A stretch of 64,000 nucleotides of DNA from CAYZGU01 sp964478165. Its GTDB lineage: Bacteria; Poribacteria; WGA-4E; JAJDTR01. Of the stretch, positions 1 through 10,179 are shown piece after piece. The position numbers were made by a program, and so were the translations under genes. The stretch spans positions 62,001 through 126,000 of the forward strand of contig CAYZGU010000038.1 of the NCBI GenBank assembly GCA_964478165.1, written 5' to 3'. The first letter of the stretch is position 1, and each line of letters starts with the position of its first letter. Under the pieces are notes generated by a model that worked only from the letters and a program-made list of their open reading frames with translations, did not search any database and had not been told where the DNA came from.

Positions 1-645
1 TAGGTCTCCTCCATCCAAACGGATAATCTCATCCGCACCCATCTGTTCGGCCATACGCGCCTGACTATCGTACTTGGCCACAATGCAGGTGCGGCTCGCG
101 CCAAACACTCTGGCGACTGCCAATGATAATAATCCAATCGTACCTGCACCCAACACCAACACACTGTCTCCAACCTCCAGTCCACCATAACGACATGCGT
201 GAACGCCGACCGCGAGGGGTTCAACCATAGCTCCCTGGTCGTAAGAGAGGGATTCCACTAGCGGGTGCAGGCCCCGTCCGTTGATTTCCATATACTCGGC
301 AAATCCACCGCCCCACGGTATCTGAGGCTTCTTAGGACAGTGGAAGTGCTTTCCCATATAACAAATCGAGCAGTTACCACAAGCGTAGTGGCGGGTAAGG
401 TCTACACAGACTCGGTCTCCTATCCGAAGTTGACCAAGTCCTTCTCCAACATCGATGACCTCACCGCTTACTTCGTGTCCAAGGACAGTAGGATCGTTAT
501 ACGGGCGAACGGCATACCAATGCAAGTCTGAGCCGCAGACACCACTGCTCACAACCTTGATAACAGCTGCTCCCTCTTTCGCTTGGGGAACCTCCATTTG
601 CTCAACACGCATATCACGTTCACCGTACATGATTGCCGCTTGCAT
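1..645 (-). CDS. Zinc-dependent medium-chain alcohol/sorbitol dehydrogenase, 3' end cut by the window edge
   Basis: Medium-chain dehydrogenase/reductase that oxidises a secondary alcohol or polyol with NAD(P). The 215 visible residues include the catalytic-zinc start CGSDLHW (about residue 40), a GHE motif, the structural-zinc cysteine cluster CGNCSICYMGKHFHC near residues 96-110, and the Rossmann motif GAGTIG near 170. The frame stays open to base 1, so the C-terminal third lies outside. The ATG at 643-645 follows an excellent ribosome site (GGAGGGAG). Its role is probably sugar or polyol oxidation, given the neighbouring sugar genes; the substrate cannot be read from sequence. A truncated relative lies at 14815-15264. 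Confidence 0.9.
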   Translation of the reverse strand, partial: MQAAIMYGERDMRVEQMEVPQAKEGAAVIKVVSSGVCGSDLHWYAVRPYNDPTVLGHEVSGEVIDVGEGLGQLRIGDRVCVDLTRHYACGNCSICYMGKHFHCPKKPQIPWGGGFAEYMEINGRGLHPLVESLSYDQGAMVEPLAVGVHACRYGGLEVGDSVLVLGAGTIGLLSLAVARVFGASRTCIVAKYDSQARMAEQMGADEIIRLDGGDL

Positions 646-902
646 ATGCGTAATCTCCCTCCAAAAGATTTAATTATTTCCCACGCCATCTTCAACCATA
701 GCCATTATACGTATCCGAACACATAGAGTCAAGCGAAAACGAGCAACAGCTCAGTACGTAACATGCATTCATTTGAAATCAATGAAAACGGGCATGATGC
801 ATATAATAAATTTGAGTTGAAACACTAGCGACAATTGTGAGATAATAAGCTGCTGATTTCCAATGACCATTCACTCTCATCGGACCATGGAGGTGCAGAA
901 TT

Positions 903-1763
903 ATGATGTATGGAGCAGGCAGTCATACCTATCAAATCCAGGAAGGCTGGGGACAGCTGCCCAAAGGTTGGCGCTTTGGCTGGATTCCCGCAGTGGCCGT
1001 CGATTCACAGGACAGGGTATACGTATACAGCCGAAGCGAACATCCGATGGTTGTTTTCGATTGTGAAGGAAACTTTCTCGATTCATGGGGTGAAGATGTT
1101 CTCGAGGACGCACACGGTATATACATCGATGGCTCAGATAACATCTTCTGTGTTGAGAGAGAGACACACATCGTGCACAAATTTGCAACGGATGGCAAAC
1201 TCTTGATGTCAATAGGCAGACGCGGACAAGCTGGTGCAGATGGAGAGCCATTCAACCTGCCAACTGACCTTGCGCTCGGACCGGACGGGGAAATATTCAT
1301 CAGTGACGGATACGGAAACGCGCGTGTCCACAAGTATTCTCCCGAAGGAGAATTAATAATGTCCTGGGGCAGATCGGGAACAGGACCTGGAGAGTTCGAT
1401 CTGTCACATTGCGTCCGTGTAGATCGGCATAACCGCGTGCTTGTTGCTGACAGAACAAACAACCGCATACAATTTTTCACCCTCGACGGTGAATACATCC
1501 AAGAATGGGGAAATTTTTTGCAGCCGGACACAATTTTTATCGATAACGAAGACATTGTCTATGTAGCGGAATTAGACCAGCGATTCACGATTCTGACGCT
1601 CGATGGTGAGATAATTACCCAATGGGGAAGCGAGCGAGGAAGCGAAGTTCCAGGTGAGTTTTTTGCCTGTCCACACGGCACGTGTGTGGATTCAAAGGGC
1701 GATATTTACGTGAGCGAAGTACAGGCCGATGGGCGCCTGCAGAAGTTCATAAGACAAAGATAG
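903..1763 (+). CDS. NHL-repeat six-bladed beta-propeller protein
   Basis: The 286-residue protein is almost entirely NHL repeats. Six blades can be seen, each with a hydrophobic-VDxxGxxYV-type strand, a polar turn and an ending like F..dG..i..WG (for example FATDGKLLMSIG and FTLDGEYIQEWG). No signal peptide or membrane segment is visible, so it is predicted to be cytoplasmic. NHL propellers bind ligands or proteins, and some are lyases or lactonases (PAL, SMP-30-like), but no catalytic set can be assigned here. The start is the first of two adjacent ATGs, with GGAGG about 10 bases upstream. It stands alone, 220 bases before the GH127-like gene, and could belong to the same sugar pathway. Confidence 0.8.
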   Translation: MMYGAGSHTYQIQEGWGQLPKGWRFGWIPAVAVDSQDRVYVYSRSEHPMVVFDCEGNFLDSWGEDVLEDAHGIYIDGSDNIFCVERETHIVHKFATDGKLLMSIGRRGQAGADGEPFNLPTDLALGPDGEIFISDGYGNARVHKYSPEGELIMSWGRSGTGPGEFDLSHCVRVDRHNRVLVADRTNNRIQFFTLDGEYIQEWGNFLQPDTIFIDNEDIVYVAELDQRFTILTLDGEIITQWGSERGSEVPGEFFACPHGTCVDSKGDIYVSEVQADGRLQKFIRQR

Positions 1764-1983
1764 GGTTACTCCGTCCATCACGGAGAAAATGGTAGAAGTC
1801 ATGGAGGTGGGATTCATTTAACCCCATCTTAACATAATGGTTTACACAATAATAGATCTTTGATAGAATCCCTTTCAACGAGGTTGCGTTTGAAATGGGG
1901 TCCCATGAAGAGTGAGGATGTAGCTAACACACAATGGATAGAAAAAGATCTAAACAGGCAAACACAGGAGAAAGACAAACAAG

Positions 1984-3828
1984 ATGTCCGAACACAATCC
2001 GGTTAGAAAATGCACAGAAGGCACGCGTTATCAGGTCGAGGCACCGGATACGCTAGATTTGGCTGACAGAATGGGCTTGGCGATCAATGCATTGACCAAT
2101 GTGTGGGATCCAGAGTCGCGGTGGGGACTGAAGTTCATCGTGGACTTCAGTCGCAAACCGGCCGTTCTATTTGTCAATCATCTCATTGATGTCTATCTCA
2201 ATATTCCACCTAAATTCATTGAAGCTCTAGTCTTGTCTCGATTGGCATCGGGGAATGATACCGATCTGGCGGTGGATGCTGGAGTAATTCAGGCACAGGT
2301 CGAACTGATCGGAGCTGACGGACTCACATACTGTCCGACGGATATCTTCGACAAGGTCCCGATGGGAATAGCCAATTTTGCTGAAAGCGAAGGCGACGAA
2401 CTAATCCCATTTGCTGAAATCTGGGGTGAAGGCAGACAACTCGTAACTTTGTCGACTCTAGCACAGGTTGATGCATCGCCTCGGTGGGTTGATATCGCCA
2501 AACAAAAAGTCGACAGAATCTTATCGTTGACGGTCGAAAAGGAAGATTTTAGGTTCCTATGGAGAGCCCAATTCCAACCGGGACAATGCCAACCAACCAA
2601 TCCTACTGAGCCAGGGATGATGTCGGAAGAAGGTGGTGGCTTATACAGCAAGGATCATCTCTTTACAACAGTCTATTCGATAGGGGCGACAGGGCACGGC
2701 GCTGGACTTTTCTATCGAGTAACCGGTTACGAACCCGCTCTCGAATTATGCCGCGGTCTAGCCCATTGGGCGTTGGCTCGCATATTCAATAATGAAGACG
2801 GTCGGTACTCGTTCTGGCATTTTCATCATGGACTTTACGCTCTGATGGCAGTGTGCGAATACGGGTATGCCGCCGACGATCGAGAGGTGCTGGAACGAGT
2901 TGACGCCTGCTACCGATTCGCACGCGAGATGGGAGATTCATTGATTGGCTTCTTTCCCGAGGTTCAGCAAGGTACCGATAGTTATCTAGAACGGCATGGA
3001 AACTCCGTTGAAATCTGTGAGGTTGCTGATATGGTCTGGCTAGCACTTTATCTCACGAGGGCGGGATTAGGTGATTACTGGGACGATGTCGATCGTTGGC
3101 TCCGCAATGTGTATGCACAAGGCCAACTTTGTAATCCAGACCTGTTTGACCATATTCCTGATGAGTATTACAATCTCGAACCTAATAATCGCTTATACGG
3201 CGATACTAGAAACATTCGCGAGCGGTCTGTCGGATCTTTTTTCGGCTGGATGCGGGCCAATGAAGCCCTTACGGTACACCAAACGCCGGCAGGCCCAAAA
3301 CTGATGGATTCGTCGATTATGCACTGCTGTACGGCCAATGGCGCACGCACTCTTTATTGCGTGTGGGACAGTATGATCAACAAGAGGGGAAATCTAGTAG
3401 AGGTGAATTTGTTATTGAATCGGGCGTCAGAATGGTTAGACATTGATAGTTATCTGCCGGTACAAGGAAAAGTTGTGCTTCACATTAAGGATGCCCCAAC
3501 CGTTGCCGTGAGAATGCCCGAATGGTGTCCCCCTGGGGAGGTGCAAGTCAGCGTTGATAATGAAAATCGTCGGACGCTAGTTAGAGGGCGTTACGTTCAA
3601 ATCGGCTGGCTAAAACCGGGAGATTGCGTCACCTTTAATTTTTGTGTACCAGAGCGCATCGTTCATCGAGTCATCGGTGAAATACCATATAAATTGACGC
3701 TACGCGGTTCAGATGTCGTGTCTATTGATCCGAAGGGAGTAGCGTATCCACTTTATGAAGACATGGCGTCGGGAAAAATGGTGAAAAAAACACGATTTGT
3801 GCCTGAGATGCAAGGCATTATCTGGTGA
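1984..3828 (+). CDS. GH127-like glycoside hydrolase (beta-L-arabinofuranosidase family), paralogue 1
   Basis: The 614-residue protein has the general order of GH127 (DUF1680): a helical (alpha/alpha)6 barrel, then a C-terminal beta domain. The best evidence is the metal-thiolate set known from HypBA1: an E-x-C motif (E343-I-C345) and a Cys-Cys pair (C448-C449) in IMHCCTANGAR, matching Zn ligands Glu338/Cys340/Cys418 and nucleophile Cys417 of that enzyme. It has no signal peptide, so it probably acts on imported oligosaccharides. It is closely similar to the gene at 15472-17277 and more distantly to 40688-42472. Mannonate dehydratase follows 134 bases downstream. Substrate is unknown; beta-L-arabinofuranoside or another furanoside is inferred from the family. 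Confidence 0.75.
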   Translation: MSEHNPVRKCTEGTRYQVEAPDTLDLADRMGLAINALTNVWDPESRWGLKFIVDFSRKPAVLFVNHLIDVYLNIPPKFIEALVLSRLASGNDTDLAVDAGVIQAQVELIGADGLTYCPTDIFDKVPMGIANFAESEGDELIPFAEIWGEGRQLVTLSTLAQVDASPRWVDIAKQKVDRILSLTVEKEDFRFLWRAQFQPGQCQPTNPTEPGMMSEEGGGLYSKDHLFTTVYSIGATGHGAGLFYRVTGYEPALELCRGLAHWALARIFNNEDGRYSFWHFHHGLYALMAVCEYGYAADDREVLERVDACYRFAREMGDSLIGFFPEVQQGTDSYLERHGNSVEICEVADMVWLALYLTRAGLGDYWDDVDRWLRNVYAQGQLCNPDLFDHIPDEYYNLEPNNRLYGDTRNIRERSVGSFFGWMRANEALTVHQTPAGPKLMDSSIMHCCTANGARTLYCVWDSMINKRGNLVEVNLLLNRASEWLDIDSYLPVQGKVVLHIKDAPTVAVRMPEWCPPGEVQVSVDNENRRTLVRGRYVQIGWLKPGDCVTFNFCVPERIVHRVIGEIPYKLTLRGSDVVSIDPKGVAYPLYEDMASGKMVKKTRFVPEMQGIIW

Positions 3829-3962
3829 ACCTCGGCAGGAATAAACAATCGCTAAAACACCCTGATGCAATAATATCTCAAAAACTCCAACTTTTGAAGC
3901 GCGGCGGAAGATCTTTATTCTATAATGCAGACACTGTTAGTTTACAATAGGATAGGCGCTCG

Positions 3963-4961
3963 ATGAAATTAGCAATAAACGGGAACATGGATGCCTCACA
4001 TCTAGCCTTCGCTCGCCAACTGGGTGTGACCGACGTTGTTAACGGCGTCCCAGGCTGCGACCGCACACGTGGCTATTATAATTTTCACGATCTGTCTCTG
4101 CAGAAGGCGCACATTGAGGAAGGCGGGCTAACCTGGTCGGTGCTAGAGGGTGTACCCCCTGAATGGTGTGATAAAATCAAGCTCGGACTACCTGGACGCG
4201 ACGAGCAGATTGACAACTGGTGCAAGACCCTTGTAAATATGGGTTCTGCCGAGATTCCTGTGCTCGGCTATTTTTTTAGTCTTCGAAGCGTTGGGGGTAA
4301 CTACGGTCTCCGCACCTCGAAATCCACTCGCAGTCGTGGCGGTGCTGTTGTCACTAGTTTTGACTACGAAAAAATAAAGGGTGCCAGGCAGGACTATTGG
4401 TATCCCCCCATTCCCCCCGATTTGGAGAGATCCGATGACGAGATGTGGGACAATCTCAGCTATTTCCTCAAGGCGGTCATTCCTGTCGCCCAACGGGCTG
4501 GAGTTCGCATGGCATTGCATCCGGATGACCCACCCATCTCGCCCATCGGAGGTGTTGCTCGAATCTTCCGCAGTCATGAGGCACTGAAACGCTCGGTCGA
4601 CATTGTTCAAAGCGACTACAACGGTTTGGCTTTCTGTCAAGGCACGATATCAGAAATGCACGGCAATGTGGTTGAGGCCATCCGCTACTTTGGCAGTCGT
4701 AAGAAGATCTTCTATGTCCACTTCCGCTTCGTATCCGGTCCTGTACCCGCATTTTCGGAGACGTTCATCGATGCGGGACATGTAGATCCCATGGCAACGA
4801 TGTTGGCCTATAGGAAATCCGGTGTCGACTGTCCGATGATTGACGACCATGTACCCCAACTCGCCATCGACCGCGATGGCCAACATTACACCTCGCGGGC
4901 ATATGCAATGGGTTATATGAAATCGCTCTTGGACAGCGTTAATCGCGGAGACGGTAGCTAG
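3963..4961 (+). CDS. uxuA: D-mannonate dehydratase
   Basis: Dehydrates D-mannonate to 2-keto-3-deoxy-D-gluconate (EC 4.2.1.8) in hexuronate breakdown. The 332-residue TIM barrel carries the UxuA signatures MALHPDDPP (H186), FCQGT (C225), YVHFR (H253) and MIDDHVP (D294/D295), which supply the Mn/Fe site in characterised UxuA. Length is slightly short of E. coli UxuA (394) but typical of the shorter bacterial form. It sits between a GH127-like hydrolase and a Gfo/Idh/MocA oxidoreductase, which fits degradation of uronate-containing glycans. UxaC, UxuB and KDPG aldolase are not in the window, so the pathway must be completed elsewhere. Confidence 0.9.
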   Translation: MKLAINGNMDASHLAFARQLGVTDVVNGVPGCDRTRGYYNFHDLSLQKAHIEEGGLTWSVLEGVPPEWCDKIKLGLPGRDEQIDNWCKTLVNMGSAEIPVLGYFFSLRSVGGNYGLRTSKSTRSRGGAVVTSFDYEKIKGARQDYWYPPIPPDLERSDDEMWDNLSYFLKAVIPVAQRAGVRMALHPDDPPISPIGGVARIFRSHEALKRSVDIVQSDYNGLAFCQGTISEMHGNVVEAIRYFGSRKKIFYVHFRFVSGPVPAFSETFIDAGHVDPMATMLAYRKSGVDCPMIDDHVPQLAIDRDGQHYTSRAYAMGYMKSLLDSVNRGDGS

Positions 4962-5303
4962 ATGGGTCTGTCTTTGCGCACGCCCACAATTGGTAAGAAC
5001 AAAGACCGTCAGACTCTTAAATTGGAAGACATGACAGGTTCTGATACTGCATCGAAGTCAAGCGCAGACGCCCCACGGACTTGAGAGAGCAAAGCAGGCG
5101 TTCATTCTTAAAGGGAGTATGAAAAGGCAACCTCCAACAGGCATGGTCTTGGACCATGTGCATTCTTCCCAACGTATGATTATTCCGGTCTGTAGAACGT
5201 GCTTTCGCGGTGTTGTGAATCGAACGATGTATCGAATGTCCAAGGAGATATCGTCTCGAGGAACCGCTTACAAAACTGCATCATTTAGCCACACGCACAT
5301 AAC
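4962..5303. other. 342-base gap, no gene recognised
   Basis: No frame here has family resemblance or a convincing ribosome site. The one open stretch (5119-5307) has a composition unlike its neighbours. It may hold the promoter of the oxidoreductase at 5304. Confidence 0.5.
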
Positions 5304-6362
5304 ATGAATGACATGAAACCGGTAAGATTGGCAGTGATAGGTGCCGGTGTGATGGGTAGACAACATGCAGAACTCATAGCACGGCATGACACTTGCTCGC
5401 TAATCGGTATTTGCGATGTTGATTGCGACCGAAGGTCACTCGCCCAAGAATTCAACGCGCCGTTTTACGAAGACGTTGAAGAGTTAATTCAACGGGAACG
5501 CCCTGAAGGTGTCGTTATCTCTACTCCTAATGGGCACCATGCAACTGTTGTTGAAGCTTGCGCAATCCAGTCTGTACATGTTCTCATCGAGAAGCCCATT
5601 GCGGATACTCTTAATTCGGCACACCGTATTGTTGAATTGGCAGAAAACACTGGAATCCATGTCTTGGTCGGTCACCATCGTCGTCATAATTCGCTTATCC
5701 AAGAAGCGCGCTCCGTAGTTAAGAGCGGAGCACTTGGTAAGCTCGTCGGCGTCTCTGTGTTGTGGGCATTGCTGAAGCCGGTTGAATACTATGAGGTAGA
5801 TTGGCGTTGCCAACTTCCAGGCGGCGGACCGACATTCATCAATCTCATCCATGATCTGGATAGCCTACGTTTCATCTGTGGCGAAATCCAACAGATTTAT
5901 GCACAATCGAGCTGCGAGGCACGAAACCTTGACGTCGAGGATTCATTGAGCATTTCGATCTCGTTTGAAAATGGTGCACTAGGTTCAATTTTGGCATCAG
6001 ATGCAACGCCCTCCCCCTGGTCATATGAGGCGACCACTCATGAAAACCCAATTTATTTCCATGCTGATGAAAACTGCTATCATTTTCTTGGTACGTTGGG
6101 CTCCTTAGCCTTTCCGCGCATGGAGTTCTGGCGCTATCCTGATGCAGATCAGTTGGGTTGGCAGCAACCGATGGAGAAGTTTCGCCGGAACGTCACTTGT
6201 AATAGTCCGCTTAAAGCACAACTCGAACATTTCTGTTGTGTAATCAGAGGCGAGGAAGAACCTATCGTAAACAGCCGAGATGGCACACAGTCGCTGGCTG
6301 TTGCACTTGGCGTACTCGAATCGATTCAGCGAAAAATTCCAGTCATGTTGCCGCCATTCTAG
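5304..6362 (+). CDS. Gfo/Idh/MocA family NAD(P)-dependent oxidoreductase
   Basis: Cytoplasmic sugar or inositol dehydrogenase of the Gfo/Idh/MocA family. The N-terminal Rossmann fold has VIGAGVMG near residue 11, the conserved EKP motif (E96-K97-P98) holds the essential lysine, and GGGPTFINLIHDLD near residues 174-187 supplies the catalytic His/Asp of the C-terminal alpha/beta domain. At 352 residues it has family length. It lies between uxuA and an EctD-like dioxygenase on the same strand, so oxidation of a sugar acid or aminosugar is likely, but these enzymes cannot be assigned a substrate from sequence alone. Confidence 0.88.
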   Translation: MNDMKPVRLAVIGAGVMGRQHAELIARHDTCSLIGICDVDCDRRSLAQEFNAPFYEDVEELIQRERPEGVVISTPNGHHATVVEACAIQSVHVLIEKPIADTLNSAHRIVELAENTGIHVLVGHHRRHNSLIQEARSVVKSGALGKLVGVSVLWALLKPVEYYEVDWRCQLPGGGPTFINLIHDLDSLRFICGEIQQIYAQSSCEARNLDVEDSLSISISFENGALGSILASDATPSPWSYEATTHENPIYFHADENCYHFLGTLGSLAFPRMEFWRYPDADQLGWQQPMEKFRRNVTCNSPLKAQLEHFCCVIRGEEEPIVNSRDGTQSLAVALGVLESIQRKIPVMLPPF

Positions 6363-6524
6363 GTAGCGTTTATAAACCGCCTATGGATGTTGGACGAAGA
6401 AAACACCTAGCATGGTCATGGAACAAAAGTTTCCTCAATGCGCGTTAGTGAAGTAGCATTGGGATAACTCTTAACGTATCACAGAACTCCACCGTATTTT
6501 CTCCACGAGAGGAACGAAAACATC

Positions 6525-7316
6525 ATGCAACTAAGTGATGCGCAGATTGCGGAGTTTGAGGAACACGGCTACCTGTTTTTCGAAGGTTTACTGGGCGCCA
6601 CCGAGGTGAGTGTTCTTCAGCAAGCATTACCGGTAATCCTCAGTCGCCAGGGGCCCGAGATTATCCGCGAGAAAGATTACCTATCCGCCACTAGATTAGC
6701 CTTTGGGGCGCATGTATATTCCGAACCTTTCCGGAGTCTGTCGGTACTCCCCCGTCTGTTGAAACCAGTTCAACAACTGTTGCAAGATGACGTGTATCTC
6801 CACCAGAGCCGCATCAATCCCAAGCAGGGGTTCGGTGGAGGAGCAGCATGGGACTGGCATCAAGATTATCCACCCTGGCACAAGATTGATGGAATGGCTA
6901 CTCCTAGTTGTATCATGGTGTCGGTATTCATCGACCATTGTACACCAGTCACATCACCGCTCTTGGTTGTGCCACGTTCACATCGACATGGTCTTCTCGA
7001 TTCTAAACTTCATAATGACGCTAAAGAAGGAGGTTATGCACTTCATCACATCGACAACGCCACGTTGAAAGAACTTGCTGAGGAGAGCGGAATCGAGGCA
7101 TTAATCGGACCTGCAGGGTCCGTTGCTTTTGTCCACTGCAACGTAGTACACGGCTCGACCAATAATGTTTCCCCTTGGCGGAGAGCAATCATGTACTTAA
7201 TTTACAACGCTGTCAGTAACGCCTGTACTCGCACCGATCGGCCTTGGTATCAAAACAACCGCGATTTTACGCCTCTACAGCCAAAAGACGACTTGTGTCT
7301 TAAGGTATTAACATAG
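6525..7316 (+). CDS. Phytanoyl-CoA dioxygenase family protein, ectoine-hydroxylase (EctD)-like
   Basis: Non-heme Fe(II)/2-oxoglutarate dioxygenase of 263 residues. The Fe triad is complete: H112-Q-D114 in WHQDYPPWHKIDGM and a distal H209 in VHGSTNN, followed by R219 for 2-oxoglutarate. The WHQDxxxWHxxDGM stretch closely follows the EctD pattern WHSDFETWHAEDGMP, so it may hydroxylate a small compatible solute or amino acid. No ectABC genes are present, so ectoine itself is not implied. The ribosome site (GAGAGG) is slightly distant from the ATG. It is one of nine PhyH-family genes here and the only one of this subtype. Confidence 0.85.
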   Translation: MQLSDAQIAEFEEHGYLFFEGLLGATEVSVLQQALPVILSRQGPEIIREKDYLSATRLAFGAHVYSEPFRSLSVLPRLLKPVQQLLQDDVYLHQSRINPKQGFGGGAAWDWHQDYPPWHKIDGMATPSCIMVSVFIDHCTPVTSPLLVVPRSHRHGLLDSKLHNDAKEGGYALHHIDNATLKELAEESGIEALIGPAGSVAFVHCNVVHGSTNNVSPWRRAIMYLIYNAVSNACTRTDRPWYQNNRDFTPLQPKDDLCLKVLT

Positions 7317-7627
7317 TCATCGACGCGTTAATTACTCCGCATGCCTAGCCTCATGTACAGATTTCGCACACGTGGCGTAACAATACATTATCTCCCAGCT
7401 TTTGACCCCCGATTAAGTTTTTAACATGGAGGCTCTGATGCTTGTGGTCAAGCATGCGACTGTGAATACAGAGGAAGAGTAAAAGCGCAATTGTCAACCG
7501 ACTATCTCTCGTTCACTCAAGGTCGAAAATAGACCACACGTACCTGATGGACACTGGGAAGGATTACCAAAGTTGGTTTAGATGACTAGGGACCGCGTCT
7601 TTTGACGCCATTCCATACACTGGGTAA
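7317..7627. other. Gap with no recognisable gene
   Basis: About 310 bases with short, closed frames only. It leads into the LamG-like remnant at 7628 and may be decayed sequence from the same lost gene. Confidence 0.4.
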
Positions 7628-7888
7628 CATCAATCCGCCGTCCTCAACCTGGATGGTACTGAATACTTAGTTGAACACAGCGGAGATCTGGAGATTGGTT
7701 CTAAATTCCACCTCGATAATAAGCTTTTGGGACTACCGTTCCGCAAGGCACTTAGATCGAATCGACACAACCGAGGGGCCATGGACGTATTCGAAAACAA
7801 CTGTCAAGGAACACTCGCGGCTGCCGGGGCATTGAAGATTTACAACTACATCTGCCATCTCATTCAAAGAATTTCTTGTCGTTCATGA
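7628..7888 (+). pseudogene. Decayed LamG-domain fragment
   Basis: An open frame of 86 codons with no start codon, bounded by TAA at 7625. Its first part reads VLNLDGTEYLVEHSGDLEIG, which matches the typical LamG/concanavalin-like entry (ALxLDGxxDYVxVxxSxxLDIG). The rest soon loses similarity, and the end overlaps the acyl-CoA synthetase gene on the other strand. It is best read as a remnant of a LamG-containing surface protein. Similar remnants lie at 19421-19570 and 40033-40639. Confidence 0.45.
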
Positions 7889-9972
7889 AGAATAATTCGA
7901 GCGTCCAATACTGATAGCCCTCCTTCATGCACTTTTACTGGATTCAAATCAAGTTGAGAAACACAGGGATTTTCTAGGAGGAAGTTCGAAACGATTAGTA
8001 GCGCGTCGCTTAGGCTCTCGAGATTGACTGGTTTTCGTCCTCTAATACCGGAAAGTATTGGAAATCCTCGAATTTCACGAATCATCTCATCAGCATCATA
8101 TTGGTCAATGGGACAAACTCGAAAGGCAACATCTCGCAGAACTTCGACGAAAACACCGCCGAGCCCAAAGATCACGGTGGGACCGAAGGTTGGATTATTT
8201 AGACCTCCAATGATAACTTCAACACCTTCCTGCTGTTCCATTTTGCAAACCAGAACTCCCATGATTCGAACGCCTTGCTTGGATCTTCGTACTTCAGCGA
8301 TGACCTCGCCGAATGCCGATTCGACTTCCGTTTTCGTATCCAACGCCAACCTGACACCGCCGATGTCAGATTTGTGCAGTACATCTTTGGAGAGAACCTT
8401 CAAAACGATTGGATAGCCAATTGCTTCCGCGGCATCGATTGCTTCCTGCTGGGTTGCTGCAACTCGATAGGCTGGGAAAGGTAGTCCAGCGGTTTCGAGC
8501 ATCTGGTTTGCCTCATGTTCAAGGAGCTGATTTGGTCGTCCTCTTTCAACATCGAGCAAAGGTTCATAAGCCTTGTCAAAACGCTGATTCGCTCTTCTCA
8601 ATCTAAGTTCAGAATATCGAACGAGAGCTGCCATCGCGTTCACGGCATCATGGTGATCCATGAATAGCGGAACCCCGTGTTGTAGAAGAATGTCGAACGA
8701 TTCGGACTCACCATAAGAATAGTATGTATAAATCAGAACAGGTTTCTCTATCCGCATCATCAATCCAATCAGCTTTTTAACTGATTCCTTGACCTCCATC
8801 GCCACATCTGAATTCAAGAAATCCCAGCCTGCGAAGCCACCCACAATGATTAGGCCATCGATTTCATCTCCTGAAAGCATAATCTCGGCCACCTCAGGAA
8901 TTTTTTGCCACATCGCTAGGTCTACCGGATTAGTCACCTGTCCAATATCCGGTATAATCTTACGCAATTGTTCCTGTCGTTTGGCGCCAAAAGTTGGAAG
9001 GTGGAGCCCTTTGAGCACACATTCGTCCGCAGTTAAAGCACAGTCTCCACCGCCTTCGGATAGAATTCCGACGCGCCTTCCTTCAGGCATCTTTACGCGA
9101 CTAAACGCGAGAACGAGAGAGCTAAACTCGATCGCATTCTCTACTCGAATAGCGCCACACTGCCTAAAGACAGCGTCGTAAACTTCATCCTGCCCAGCAA
9201 GGGAAGCCGTGTGACTTGAAATTACACGCGCACCAAGTTCGGTACGTCCACTTTTCAGAATGACCACGGGTTTGACTTTCGTAGCTTCTGCAACCTCGTC
9301 CATAAATCTTCGACCGTGCTTTAGTCCTTCAATGTGGAGTGCGATCACGTTCACGCTATCATCCTGCCGCAGATATCGAATAACTTCGTGAAATTGAACG
9401 TCCGCCTGATTGCCTAAGCCGATGATGTAGCGAAAACCTATCCCCCTCTTGATTCCAGGGAAAGTGAGGGATCGTGTTAGATTCCCACTTTGCCCAACTA
9501 ATCCAATACTCCCCTTTCGGACATAGCCTGACAAGAGGCCGTCAAAGCTTGCGGGTGCGCTAAAAAAACCCAAGGTGTTTGGACCGATAACGCGTATACC
9601 CTTCTCATTGGCACGACGCACGAACCGATCTTCAGTTCCTTTGCCCTCCGCGTCGAGTTCTGAAAATCCACCAGTAAGAAGCATTATTCCCTTAACACCC
9701 TTTTCAACGCATTGTTCAACCGATGCGGCGGCAATCTGCCGGGCGGTCACTACGATGGCCAGATCGATTTCATACGGAACATCTAGAATGTTGGGATAAC
9801 ATCTAAGACCGAGAATGGAGTCTGCACTCGGATTAATTGGGTAAATACGGCCTCCGTAACCGGAGCGCCTCATAATCGACAGGTAGGTGTGGCTGAAGCT
9901 GGTAGGAGTTCGTGATACACCAACGATGGCAACAGATTTTGGATTGAGAATTTCATTCAGCGAATTTGACAC
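7864..9972 (-). CDS. ADP-forming acyl-CoA synthetase (fused alpha-beta, acetate-CoA ligase type)
   Basis: Interconverts acyl-CoA, ADP and phosphate with acid, CoA and ATP. The 702 residues contain a CoA-binding domain (about 10-140), two ligase-CoA domains (about 150-450) with the phospho-histidine in SSHTASLAG (H254), and an ATP-grasp beta part (about 480-700) with KVLSKDVLHKSDIGGV. The alpha-then-beta fusion and length are usual for bacterial forms. Translation appears to start at GTG. It lies 207 bases downstream of a DUF35 protein and a thiolase homologue on the same strand, so it may convert the acyl-CoA product of that set into free acid and ATP, or activate its substrate. Confidence 0.88.
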   Translation of the reverse strand: MSNSLNEILNPKSVAIVGVSRTPTSFSHTYLSIMRRSGYGGRIYPINPSADSILGLRCYPNILDVPYEIDLAIVVTARQIAAASVEQCVEKGVKGIMLLTGGFSELDAEGKGTEDRFVRRANEKGIRVIGPNTLGFFSAPASFDGLLSGYVRKGSIGLVGQSGNLTRSLTFPGIKRGIGFRYIIGLGNQADVQFHEVIRYLRQDDSVNVIALHIEGLKHGRRFMDEVAEATKVKPVVILKSGRTELGARVISSHTASLAGQDEVYDAVFRQCGAIRVENAIEFSSLVLAFSRVKMPEGRRVGILSEGGGDCALTADECVLKGLHLPTFGAKRQEQLRKIIPDIGQVTNPVDLAMWQKIPEVAEIMLSGDEIDGLIIVGGFAGWDFLNSDVAMEVKESVKKLIGLMMRIEKPVLIYTYYSYGESESFDILLQHGVPLFMDHHDAVNAMAALVRYSELRLRRANQRFDKAYEPLLDVERGRPNQLLEHEANQMLETAGLPFPAYRVAATQQEAIDAAEAIGYPIVLKVLSKDVLHKSDIGGVRLALDTKTEVESAFGEVIAEVRRSKQGVRIMGVLVCKMEQQEGVEVIIGGLNNPTFGPTVIFGLGGVFVEVLRDVAFRVCPIDQYDADEMIREIRGFPILSGIRGRKPVNLESLSDALLIVSNFLLENPCVSQLDLNPVKVHEGGLSVLDARIILHERQEIL

Positions 9973-10179
9973 GGTGTTCCCACGTTTTTTCCTTTTTGGA
10001 CGACAAATGTTGTGTAAAGAAACGCTTCGCTACTTTTCCTTAGAAAATCGCGAATCCCAGGTCCAAGACAGGGCCTGTATAGAAATGTACCTCCCGTCTT
10101 CAATTTTTGCGAATATCCAGCCGCCCGATGAGAAAAGGGCCACAGTTCCTTAAAAATTCTTAGCGATTAAGACTACAGG

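Noticed and set aside
932..1555. 207-codon minus-strand frame
   Set aside because: Exact shadow of the NHL-propeller gene in another frame.
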